A stretch of 6,112 nucleotides of DNA from Burkholderiales bacterium (lineage in GTDB: Bacteria > Pseudomonadota > Gammaproteobacteria > Burkholderiales > CAIKXV01): assembly GCA_019751575.1 (NCBI GenBank), contig JAIENF010000706.1, positions 1-6,112 of the forward strand, read 5' to 3'. Positions within the stretch are counted from its first letter, which is position 1; every line of letters starts with the position of its first letter. The position numbers were made by a program, and so were the translations under genes. The notes beneath the pieces were generated by a model. That model saw nothing but the letters and a program-made list of their open reading frames with translations. It was not told where the DNA came from and ran no database searches. This document shows positions 1 through 5,330 of this stretch, piece by piece.

Positions 1-1110
1 GTCGAGGCCGGGTGCGGCGAACGGCCAGGTCGGCGTGAGGACCGCGCTGGCGCCGTTTGCCTGCAAGGCAACGGGCATGGCACGGCGCAGGGCGGCGCAG
101 GCCGCCCGCGCGCCATCCACCGCGACCGCATCCAGCTTCGACGCGTTCAGCGCGCGCTGGCGGATGCCGTCACTCGCGAGCGACAGGTCCATCCGGGCCA
201 GCGACTGGCCCGACTCGAACAGGGACACGACGCCGGCCGCATGCTCACCGGCCATCCATCCCGGCACGTCGCCATCGACCAGCTCGAAGCCGGCCTCGAC
301 CAGCCGGGCGCAGGCCGCCGCGAACAGTTCCAGCGTCTCGTCGTCGCACATCGTGTCGATCAGTTCGCGCAGCACCAGCAGCCTTCGGCGCGGCGCGGCG
401 AGGCGCACCCCTGGCGAATCGGCCAGCACCTCCCATGCGGTCTCGACATCTTCCACGCTGCGTCCGATCAACCCGACGCTCGACAGGCTGGGCGAATGGT
501 TTGGCTTGCCCTCGAGCGACAGTCCGCCGATGCGCGGCATGAAGCCGACCCCGCCGCAATGGCAGGCCGGATTGCGGATCGAACCGCCGCTGTCGGTACC
601 GAGGTTCACCTGGGCGAACCCCAGCGCGGACGCCACCCCGGCCCCGGTGGACGACCCCCCGGCGGTGCGTTCGATGTCCCAGGGGTTCAGCCCCATCGGC
701 TCGAACGCGTTGGTGACGCCATACATCGCGAGTTCGGACAACGTGGTGGTGCCGAGCACGACGCCACCGGCCGCACGCACCTGCTGCACGATGCGCGCAT
801 CGCGCGGTGCGATGCGCGACGCGTGCATGCGCGTGCCTTCGGTCCAGGGCAGGCCGGCCACCGGGAAGTTGCCCTTCACGCTGACTGCGAGCCCATGCAG
901 CGGGCCGCGTCGGCGGCCCGCGTCGAGTTCTGCCTGCAGCGCCTCGGCCTGTGCCATCGCATCGCCCGCCAGGTGGGAGAACGCCCGCCAGGTCGGGTTC
1001 AGCCGCTCGATGGCCGCGAGCGAACCGGCGATCAGGGAGGGGATGCGCAGGTCCCCGGCGGCCAGCCTGGCATCGATGCTGGAGATGGAAGGCGCAGGAA
1101 AGGTTTGCAT
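1..1110 (-). CDS. Amidase-signature family amidase, N-terminal 370 residues (C-terminus off left edge)
   Basis: The reading frame is open from 1110 to base 1 with no stop, so the gene is cut by the window edge. Family role: hydrolysis of a carboxamide bond by a Ser-cisSer-Lys triad. Counting from the ATG at 1110, the triad is visible: Lys79 in VSVKGNFP, cis-Ser153 in TAGGSSTGAG, and nucleophile Ser177 in GTDSGGSIRNPA. The 24-residue spacing between the serines is the family norm. Near the edge, LTPTWPFAAPG matches the conserved C-terminal-domain segment, so perhaps 60-120 residues are missing. The start is uncertain: the ATG at 1110 gives a normal N-terminus but has no clear ribosome binding site. 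An in-frame ATG at 1155 adds 15 residues and follows GAGG 5 nt upstream; another ATG lies at 1188. The gene follows the alpha/beta hydrolase on the same strand after 184 nt. The substrate cannot be told, and the absence of GatB/GatC neighbours argues against tRNA amidotransferase. Confidence 0.9.
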   Translation of the reverse strand, partial: MQTFPAPSISSIDARLAAGDLRIPSLIAGSLAAIERLNPTWRAFSHLAGDAMAQAEALQAELDAGRRRGPLHGLAVSVKGNFPVAGLPWTEGTRMHASRIAPRDARIVQQVRAAGGVVLGTTTLSELAMYGVTNAFEPMGLNPWDIERTAGGSSTGAGVASALGFAQVNLGTDSGGSIRNPACHCGGVGFMPRIGGLSLEGKPNHSPSLSSVGLIGRSVEDVETAWEVLADSPGVRLAAPRRRLLVLRELIDTMCDDETLELFAAACARLVEAGFELVDGDVPGWMAGEHAAGVVSLFESGQSLARMDLSLASDGIRQRALNASKLDAVAVDGARAACAALRRAMPVALQANGASAVLTPTWPFAAPGLD

Positions 1111-1164
1111 GGGCGCAGAGATTACCCGAGCGCCCCCCGGACGGTCGACGATCATGATGCCCTC

Positions 1165-1176
1165 GTACCGCGGTAC
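1165..1176. promoter_or_regulatory. Perfect 12-bp palindrome upstream of the amidase
   Basis: GTACCGCGGTAC is self-complementary over all 12 bases. It lies in the 184-nt spacer between the hydrolase stop and the amidase ATG at 1110, and 9 nt before the alternative ATG at 1155. Its position would suit a regulator site. A perfect 12-mer palindrome can also arise by chance, and no convincing sigma-70 promoter was found beside it. Also in this spacer is a 5-bp hairpin (arms 1192-1196 and 1201-1205) and a weak imperfect one (1262-1284); neither has a T tract that would make it a terminator. Confidence 0.25.
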
Positions 1177-1294
1177 CCCGTCCTGCATTCGGCGCCCATC
1201 GGCGCTTCAGTCAATGCCGGGCGTTCGCAGGCTATTGGAATCATCATCACGCTGAACGCGACATCGGATCCAGAGCGGACGATGGGGTCTGTGC

Positions 1295-2122
1295 TCAGCC
1301 TGCGCCGGGGGTCGGCGCAAGGCGCATGAATGCCAGCATGATCGCGTCGAACGCCGCAGGCTGTTCGATGTAGCACGCGTGCCCGGCGCTGGCGATCACC
1401 TGCACCGGGATGTCCGGCCTCTCGGATGCCACCTCCAGGATCGACGCCGGCGGGGTGACGACATCATGTTCGCCGTACACCACCTGCACCGGCATCCACG
1501 ACGGCAACCGTGCCAGGTCAGCCCGGGTATCGGCCACGGTCAGCAGCTTCACCGCCTGGGTGAAGCCCTCCGGCCGAAGCAACGACATGGTGTCGATCAC
1601 AGACTGGCGCTGCGCGTCGGTCGCAGTGCCACTGAGCAGCCTCGGCCCGCGCTTCTGCGCCATTCCTGCGACGCCGAGCACCGCCAGGTCGGACAGTCGC
1701 GCTTCGCGCAACCGGTTGCGCTCACCTTCCGGCAGGCGCGCATGTCCGCCGGACAGGCTGGCCAGCGTCAGCCCGAGGATGCGATCCGGGTGCCGAACCG
1801 CAAAGCGCAACGCCTGGATGGTGCCCAGCGAATGGCCGACCAGGTGCATCCGGTCGATGCCCAGCGCATCGACCAGCCTGAGCAGCGCATCACTGTAGTC
1901 ATCCGGACCGGGCGCATCCATCGGCAATGGGGTCGATCCGCCATAGCCGGGCGTGTCCCAGGCAATCACCCTGCAATGCCGGGACAGCGTTTCGACCTGT
2001 CCCGCCCAGGAGCGGGCGCCCGACCCGACGCCGTGCAGCAGAACCAGCCCCGGGCCACCCCCTTTCTCGAGGAAGGTGAAGGTCGATCCTTCCACCTGGA
2101 TGCGTCGCACGTCCATGTTCAT
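1295..2122 (-). CDS. Alpha/beta-fold hydrolase (275 aa)
   Basis: A complete cytosolic alpha/beta hydrolase of typical length with no signal peptide. Visible family elements, numbered from the ATG at 2122: oxyanion-hole segment LLHGVGSGARSW (28-39); WDTPGYGGS (55-63), the usual strand-loop before helix A; nucleophile elbow GHSLG with Ser98; a helical cap region about 130-190; acid Asp220 in YGEHDVVTP; and base His248 in SAGHACYIEQP. The triad is complete, so the enzyme should be active. The overall layout resembles 3-oxoadipate enol-lactonase and C-C bond hydrolases of the MhpC/BphD type, but the substrate is not determined. The frame stays open upstream to 2470, but that part is antisense to the membrane gene and lacks family features. 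The ATG at 2122 was chosen because it overlaps the stop of a well-translated-looking 20-codon ORF (ATGA), with AGG about 10 nt upstream; a second ATG lies at 2116. The amidase gene follows downstream on the same strand. Confidence 0.92.
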   Translation of the reverse strand: MNMDVRRIQVEGSTFTFLEKGGGPGLVLLHGVGSGARSWAGQVETLSRHCRVIAWDTPGYGGSTPLPMDAPGPDDYSDALLRLVDALGIDRMHLVGHSLGTIQALRFAVRHPDRILGLTLASLSGGHARLPEGERNRLREARLSDLAVLGVAGMAQKRGPRLLSGTATDAQRQSVIDTMSLLRPEGFTQAVKLLTVADTRADLARLPSWMPVQVVYGEHDVVTPPASILEVASERPDIPVQVIASAGHACYIEQPAAFDAIMLAFMRLAPTPGAG

Positions 2123-2181
2123 GCCGCGTCGACCTGCAAGTCTTCGCGACCGGGGGCCACGACCCGCCTCACGTTCAGCAT
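2119..2181 (-). CDS. Possible 20-codon leader ORF overlapping the hydrolase start
   Basis: This short ORF begins MLNVRRVV and ends QVDAA. Its ATG at 2181 follows GGAGG with an 8-nt spacer, the best ribosome binding site on this side of the divergent region. Its TGA stop (2121-2119) overlaps the hydrolase ATG (2122-2120) as ATGA, the usual arrangement for translational coupling. The hydrolase has only a modest site of its own, so ribosomes ending here could restart on it. The peptide has no attenuation-type run of one amino acid and no recognised domain. It could be a true leader peptide, the N-terminal remnant of a lost upstream gene, or a chance ORF. The strong site and exact overlap are observed; translation is inferred. 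Confidence 0.4.
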   Translation of the reverse strand: MLNVRRVVAPGREDLQVDAA

Positions 2182-2223
2182 CGCCTGTTCCTCCCATCCT
2201 TGTCGACCGTGCCGAGAAAGCCT

Positions 2224-2244
2224 GCCGCGCTGATCGCGCGCGGC
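2224..2244. other. GC-rich hairpin in the divergent spacer
   Basis: The arms GCCGCGC (2224-2230) and GCGCGGC (2238-2244) pair perfectly over 7 bp around a 7-nt loop. On the minus strand the hairpin falls about 40 nt before the leader ORF start, so it would lie in the 5' untranslated RNA of the hydrolase transcript if transcription begins further upstream. There is no T tract, so it is not an intrinsic terminator. Its function is unknown. Confidence 0.3.
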
Positions 2245-2258
2245 GACAGGACGCAGAG

Positions 2259-2273
2259 CCGGACGCGGTCCGG
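2259..2273. promoter_or_regulatory. 15-nt dyad between divergent genes, possible operator
   Basis: CCGGAC-GCG-GTCCGG is a perfect 6-bp inverted repeat with a 3-nt centre. It sits between the minus-strand hydrolase unit and the plus-strand membrane genes, immediately before the GGGAGGAG motif at 2272-2279. The position would suit a regulator acting on one or both divergent units. No regulator gene is present in the window and no clear -10/-35 pair was found, so the call rests only on symmetry and position. Confidence 0.25.
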
Positions 2274-2341
2274 GAGGAGCATACGATGATTGGCGCAGGA
2301 ACGACTCCACGCACCTCGACGGCCGTATCATCGAGCCGCAC

Positions 2342-3130
2342 ATGGATCCCGTCGCCCCCTATGCACAAGCACCGCTGCCGGTACGCACCGTCGGCATCGC
2401 ACGCCCGTTGCACTGGCTGCGCCTGGGCTGGGCCGACTTCGTGCGCACGCCGATGGCCGGACTCGCCCATGGCGCAGCGGTGGCGCTCGCCGGCTGGGCC
2501 GCGATCCTGCTCGCACCGAAGGCCTGGTGGCTCGCGCCGGGTGCAGTGACCGGCTTCGTGCTGGTGGCACCCATCCTGTGCAACGGCCTGTACGAGCTGA
2601 GCCGGCTGCTCGGGCGCGGCGCCCAGCCTGGCCTCGCCGATGCCGCACGCGCGTGGCGCCGCGACGCCGCACCGCTGGTCGGGCTCGGCCTGCTGCTCAC
2701 CGCACTGGGCACGGCCTGGGTGCTGGCTTCATCGCTGCTGTTCTGGCTCTTCGTGAAGACCTCGATCACCACGCCGCTGGAGTTCATCCGCTATGCCGTG
2801 GTGGGACAGGGCCATCTCGCGTTCACGCTCTGGCTGCTCGCCGGCGGCCTCGGGTCGGCACTGGTGTTCGCGATCACCGCCGTCTCGCCACCGCTGCTGC
2901 TCGGCCGGCGCGTCGGGTTGCGCTGCGCACTGCTGACCAGCGTACGCGCGGTCGGCGAGAACCCGGTGGCGATGGCCGGCTGGGCCGCGCTGATCCTGGC
3001 CGCGATCGCCTTGTCGCTCGCCACCGCGATGATCGGCTTCCTGGTCGCAGTACCGGTGATCGGGCATGCGACCTGGCATGCGTATCGCGAACTCGTCGTC
3101 ACCGACGGCGTGCCGCTGCGCAGCGAATAG
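2342..3130 (+). CDS. DUF2189-type integral membrane protein (262 aa)
   Basis: A hydrophobic protein with about five or six predicted membrane segments, roughly at residues 40-58, 61-80, 110-139, 158-183 and 209-240. The N-terminal segment RPLHWLRLGWADFVRTPMAGLAHG (from residue 21) has the R-P-x-x-W-L-x-x-G-W-x-D-x-x-x-x-P layout I associate with the DUF2189 family of proteobacterial inner-membrane proteins; length and topology also fit. The biochemical role of the family is not established. The start is the only reasonable ATG in frame, since the frame has no other start codon back to the stop at 2231, but there is no clear ribosome binding site before it. A strong site lies 70 nt upstream and serves an out-of-frame ATG at 2286 instead. 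The next gene begins 3 nt after this stop, so the two are almost certainly co-transcribed. Confidence 0.85.
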   Translation: MDPVAPYAQAPLPVRTVGIARPLHWLRLGWADFVRTPMAGLAHGAAVALAGWAAILLAPKAWWLAPGAVTGFVLVAPILCNGLYELSRLLGRGAQPGLADAARAWRRDAAPLVGLGLLLTALGTAWVLASSLLFWLFVKTSITTPLEFIRYAVVGQGHLAFTLWLLAGGLGSALVFAITAVSPPLLLGRRVGLRCALLTSVRAVGENPVAMAGWAALILAAIALSLATAMIGFLVAVPVIGHATWHAYRELVVTDGVPLRSE

Positions 3131-3133
3131 CCG

Positions 3134-3358
3134 ATGGAAAACACCGTCTTCGGCTTCACGGAAGAACAGATCACCGAGATCGGCCTCACCTGGGGCATCG
3201 GCGGCTTCATCCTGCTGATGGTGTTCATCATCATCAGCGTCGCCCGCGAATCCAGGGCCGGCCGCTTCGGCACCTTCGTCCTGTTCTTCGTCCTCGCCTT
3301 CGGCATCTTCGGCTTCCTGCTCAAGCAGGTGATCCAGTGGTGGCTCGGCCTCGAGTAA
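3134..3358 (+). CDS. DUF2788-type small membrane protein (74 aa)
   Basis: A 74-residue protein with a short N-terminal amphipathic stretch (GFTEEQITEIGLT, residues 7-19) and two membrane helices, about 17-36 and 46-64. They are joined by a basic loop with SRAGRFGTFV (40-49), which should face the cytoplasm. The sequence pattern, small size and two-helix hairpin match the DUF2788 family of uncharacterised proteobacterial membrane proteins. The ATG lies 3 nt after the stop of the preceding membrane gene. Its own ribosome binding site is poor, which suggests translation coupled to the upstream gene. A physical link between the two products is plausible but not shown. The 62-nt palindromic repeat begins 2 nt after the stop. 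Confidence 0.85.
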   Translation: MENTVFGFTEEQITEIGLTWGIGGFILLMVFIIISVARESRAGRFGTFVLFFVLAFGIFGFLLKQVIQWWLGLE

Positions 3359-3360
3359 AC

Positions 3361-3422
3361 AATCCGGGTCAGAGACGAATTTCCAGAACGCTCGGACGGG
3401 AAAATCGTCTCTGACCCGAATT
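3361..3422. repeat. 62-nt interrupted palindrome, REP/MITE-like element
   Basis: The core is a perfect 14-bp inverted repeat, CGGGTCAGAGACGA (3365-3378) and TCGTCTCTGACCCG (3405-3418). It extends inward by TTTCC/GGGAAA-type pairing (3380-3384 with 3399-3403) and outward by AAT/ATT (3361-3363 with 3420-3422). Overall 22 of 24 positions in each arm pair, around a 14-nt loop. The element is about 55% GC by hand count, far below the flanking genes. CGAATTTCC also recurs as a direct repeat at 3376-3384 and 3417-3425. From memory, GGGTCAGAG-CGAATTT palindromes of this kind are dispersed in many proteobacterial genomes near RAYT (IS200-like) transposases; that identity is not proven here. In RNA it would form a strong hairpin and might end or stabilise the membrane-gene transcript, though only short T runs follow. 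Confidence 0.75.
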
Positions 3423-3473
3423 TCCGCTAGGATTTGGCGAGGCAGGTCGCCATCCATGAGCGTCCGCCGACTC

Positions 3474-3481
3474 GGGAGGGG
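3474..3481 (+). promoter_or_regulatory. Strong ribosome binding site fixing the amidohydrolase start
   Basis: GGGAGGGG lies with its GGAGG core 5 nt before the ATG at 3485. The frame is open upstream to a TTG at 3434, but this site and the Tat signal that begins right after 3485 decide the start. Confidence 0.8.
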
Positions 3482-3484
3482 ACG

Positions 3485-4936
3485 ATGGAACAGCCGATGA
3501 TCCGCCGGCGCTCGCTGCTGAAGGCAGCGGCCGCAGCCGCCACGACAGGACTGGTTGCCTGCATGCCGCACTCGCGCGATGGCAGCGCGATGGAAGCCGG
3601 TGGCGGTGCGCGCCTGCCGACGCGCGGTGAGTACCTGATCCGGGGTGCCACCATCCTCAGCATGGATGCCGCCGTCGGCGACTACGAGCGCGGCGACGTG
3701 CATGTGCGCAACGGCTCGATCGTCTCGGTCGGTGCCGTGCCTTCCGCCGCCACCGCGAACGCCACGGTGATCGATGCCGCCGGCATGATCTGCATGCCCG
3801 GCTTCATCGATACCCACTGGCACCTGTGGACCAGCATCACCCGGCCGATCATCCGCATCGACGATCCGAAGCGCGGCTACTTCCCGGTCACCAGCTTCCT
3901 CGGCCGCTTCTACACGCCCGAGGACAGCTACCGCAGCGTGCGCCTCGGGCTGTCGGAAGCCATAACCGCCGGTGCGACCACGGTGCACAACTGGGCGCAC
4001 AACATCGTGACCCCGGAGCATGCCGACGCCGAGCTGCGCGCGATGCGCGATACCGGCCTGCGCGGACGCTTCTCCTACGGCCCGTCGCAGGGGATGCCCG
4101 ACGACAAGCCGATGGACCTGGCCGGCCTGGCACGCACCCAGAAGGCCTGGATGCCCAACGACGGCACGCTCACGCTCGGCATCAACTCGCGCAACGTCGG
4201 CACCGATCCGAACCCGCTGCGCGGCAACATCCCGCTCGAAATCGTGCGTGCGGACTGGGGCGGTGCGCGCGCGCTGAAGCTGCCGATCACGCTGCACACC
4301 TCCGGCCCGAGCCCGATCACCTTCCTCGAGCAGGCCGGCCTGCTCGGCCCGGACGTGCAGCTGGTGCATCCGCTGCTCACCACCGCGGCCGAGCGCAAGA
4401 TCCTGCGCGAGCGCGGCGTGAGCTACAGCATCTCGCCGCTGGGCGAATCGCGCCGGCCCGCGAGCGCCGGCGTGATCCAGCTCGGGGAACTGCTCGAAGC
4501 CGGCGTGAAGACCAGCCTGTCGATCGACCACACCGGCACCTACAGCGTCGACTACTTCAACTGCATGCGCCTGCTGTACAACCTGCACCAGCACCGGATC
4601 GGACCGAAGTTTCCGCTGACCGCGCGCCGGCTGGTACAGCTCGCGACGCTCGACGGCGCGATCGACCTGGGCATCGCCGACCGCACCGGCTCGCTCACGC
4701 CGGGCAAGCGCGCCGATCTCATCCTGGTGCGTACCCGGGACGTGAACATCGCGCCCTCCGGCGACCCGTACGAGGCGCTGGTGTCGTTCGCGCAGCCACG
4801 CAATGTGGATACGGTGATCGCGGATGGACGCGTGCTCTGGCGCGGCGGACGGTTCACCGCGCTCGACCATGGGCGGGTGCTGGAGGAAGCGGAGCAGTCT
4901 TCGGCGGCGGTCCGGGCACGGGCGAAGTGGGGATAG
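3485..4936 (+). CDS. Tat-exported lipoprotein amidohydrolase, TIM-barrel metal-dependent hydrolase (483 aa)
   Basis: The N-terminus has a twin-arginine signal (RRRSLLK, residues 7-13), an alanine-rich core and a lipobox LVAC, so the mature protein should start at lipidated Cys26 in the periplasm. The rest fits the cytosine/SAH/chlorohydrolase (ATZ/TRZ-like) branch of the amidohydrolase superfamily: an N-terminal beta-sandwich part (YLIRGATILSMD, 50-61), metal ligands His111 and His113 in DTHWH, His271 in ITLHTSG, His295 in LVHP, and Asp348 in SIDHTG, then the C-terminal LTPGKRADLILV segment (404-415). The HxxE glutamate that usually follows the third ligand is absent: here it reads HTSG. Substrate and reaction cannot be named; deamination or amide/ring hydrolysis are the family options. 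The 62-nt repeat lies upstream, so expression may not depend on the membrane genes. A 14-codon ORF starts 8 nt after the stop. Confidence 0.88.
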   Translation: MEQPMIRRRSLLKAAAAAATTGLVACMPHSRDGSAMEAGGGARLPTRGEYLIRGATILSMDAAVGDYERGDVHVRNGSIVSVGAVPSAATANATVIDAAGMICMPGFIDTHWHLWTSITRPIIRIDDPKRGYFPVTSFLGRFYTPEDSYRSVRLGLSEAITAGATTVHNWAHNIVTPEHADAELRAMRDTGLRGRFSYGPSQGMPDDKPMDLAGLARTQKAWMPNDGTLTLGINSRNVGTDPNPLRGNIPLEIVRADWGGARALKLPITLHTSGPSPITFLEQAGLLGPDVQLVHPLLTTAAERKILRERGVSYSISPLGESRRPASAGVIQLGELLEAGVKTSLSIDHTGTYSVDYFNCMRLLYNLHQHRIGPKFPLTARRLVQLATLDGAIDLGIADRTGSLTPGKRADLILVRTRDVNIAPSGDPYEALVSFAQPRNVDTVIADGRVLWRGGRFTALDHGRVLEEAEQSSAAVRARAKWG

Positions 4937-4944
4937 GACGCCGA

Positions 4945-4989
4945 ATGCACAGGCGTGCCACCCTTGCCGCTGCGATATCGTTGGCATAA
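4945..4989 (+). pseudogene. Possible remnant: 14-codon signal-peptide-like start
   Basis: After the amidohydrolase stop, TAGGA supplies an AGGA ribosome binding site 6 nt before an ATG. The ORF reads MHRRATLAAAISLA and then stops (TAA, 4987-4989). A basic start followed by a hydrophobic alanine/leucine run is what the first part of a Sec signal peptide looks like. The stop falls inside the promoter/operator of the toxin-antitoxin operon. One reading is that a secreted protein gene once followed in this operon and was cut when the cassette arrived. The other is that this is a chance ORF. It is short and nothing else supports it. Confidence 0.25.
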
Positions 4990-4992
4990 TAT
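4964..4992 (+). promoter_or_regulatory. Likely sigma-70 promoter of the toxin-antitoxin operon
   Basis: TTGCCG (4964-4969) matches 4 of 6 bases of the -35 consensus. CATAAT (4985-4990) matches 5 of 6 of the -10 at 15-nt spacing; TAATAT (4987-4992) is a poorer -10 at 17 nt. The region 4981-5040 is only about 52% GC, the AT-richest part of the window by my counts. It lies 30-60 nt before the antitoxin start. Confidence 0.5.
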
Positions 4993-4996
4993 GCCA
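4982..4996. promoter_or_regulatory. Probable ParD-ParE operator (perfect 15-nt palindrome)
   Basis: TGGCATA-A-TATGCCA is a perfect 7-bp inverted repeat about one central base, overlying the predicted -10. ParD-type ribbon-helix-helix antitoxins bind short palindromes at their own promoters, and binding is strengthened by the toxin (known for the family). The site here is inferred from symmetry and position 26 nt before the antitoxin gene. Confidence 0.55.
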
Positions 4997-5022
4997 TTTC
5001 AGATGCAGGCTGCCGGATTCCC

Positions 5023-5322
5023 ATGCCGACTCGAAACGTCGTCCTTACCGATCATCAGGCACAACTGGTCGAAGAACTGGTGTCCACCGGGCGCTATCAG
5101 AATGCGAGCGAGGTCCTTCGCGAGGGACTTCGGCTGATCGAGGCGCGTGAAGCGCAGGACACCGCACGTCTGTACGCGTTGCGACAAGCGGCGCACGTTG
5201 GCATCGACGACATCGACGCCGGACGCTTTCGAAGCTTCGATTCGCCCGCCGCGCTGGGACATCATCTGACTGAAATGGCCAGCAAGGCGATCGGCAGCAG
5301 GCGAACCGCACGCTCGAAGTGA
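5023..5322 (+). CDS. parD: ParD-type antitoxin, ribbon-helix-helix (99 aa)
   Basis: The N-terminal 43 residues are a classic ribbon-helix-helix DNA-binding domain of the ParD/CopG type: strand TRNVVLT (3-9), helix 1 DHQAQLVEELVSTG (10-23), then RYQNASEVLREGLRLIEARE (24-43) with the conserved Y-x-N-A-S-E-V turn. The C-terminal part (about 44-99) contains AHVGIDDIDAGRF, similar to the segment by which ParD wraps and neutralises its toxin. The protein should dimerise, repress its own promoter and block ParE. The ATG at 5023 gives the standard N-terminus; the ribosome binding site is weak (GGA 5 nt upstream). The stop overlaps a GTG of the toxin frame by 4 nt. GC is about 62%, lower than neighbouring genes. 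Confidence 0.9.
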   Translation: MPTRNVVLTDHQAQLVEELVSTGRYQNASEVLREGLRLIEAREAQDTARLYALRQAAHVGIDDIDAGRFRSFDSPAALGHHLTEMASKAIGSRRTARSK

Positions 5323-5330
5323 GCGCCGGG

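Noticed and set aside
35..1329. Two long plus-strand frames opposite the left amidase
   Set aside because: Antisense shadows of the amidase, whose frame carries a complete catalytic triad; no domain and no ribosome binding site of note.
2123..2470. N-terminal extension of the hydrolase frame by 116 codons
   Set aside because: The extension overlaps the DUF2189 gene antisense and lacks alpha/beta hydrolase features; the family-like N-terminus begins at 2122.
2290..3414. 374-codon plus-strand frame over the membrane genes
   Set aside because: Arg/Pro/Ala-rich off-frame translation of the two membrane genes that also crosses the repeat; no family features.
3361..3422. Palindrome as a simple intrinsic terminator
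   Set aside because: The stem is strong but has a 14-nt loop and only a short AATTT after it. Its AT-richer makeup and extended symmetry fit a dispersed repeat better, though some termination is possible.
2729..4987. 752-codon open frame on the minus strand
   Set aside because: It runs antisense to the amidohydrolase and both membrane genes, is full of low-complexity His/Arg/Gly/Asp residues typical of the reverse of GC-rich coding DNA, and shows no domain.
3826..4989. 387-codon plus-strand frame inside the amidohydrolase
   Set aside because: Off-frame shadow rich in Arg/Pro/His; the true frame has the metal ligands and Tat signal. Only its last 14 codons were kept as a separate possible remnant.
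5319..5330. GTG at 5319 as the parE start
   Set aside because: It overlaps the parD stop attractively, but the ATG at 5331 gives the family-like N-terminus; the GTG is kept only as an alternative.
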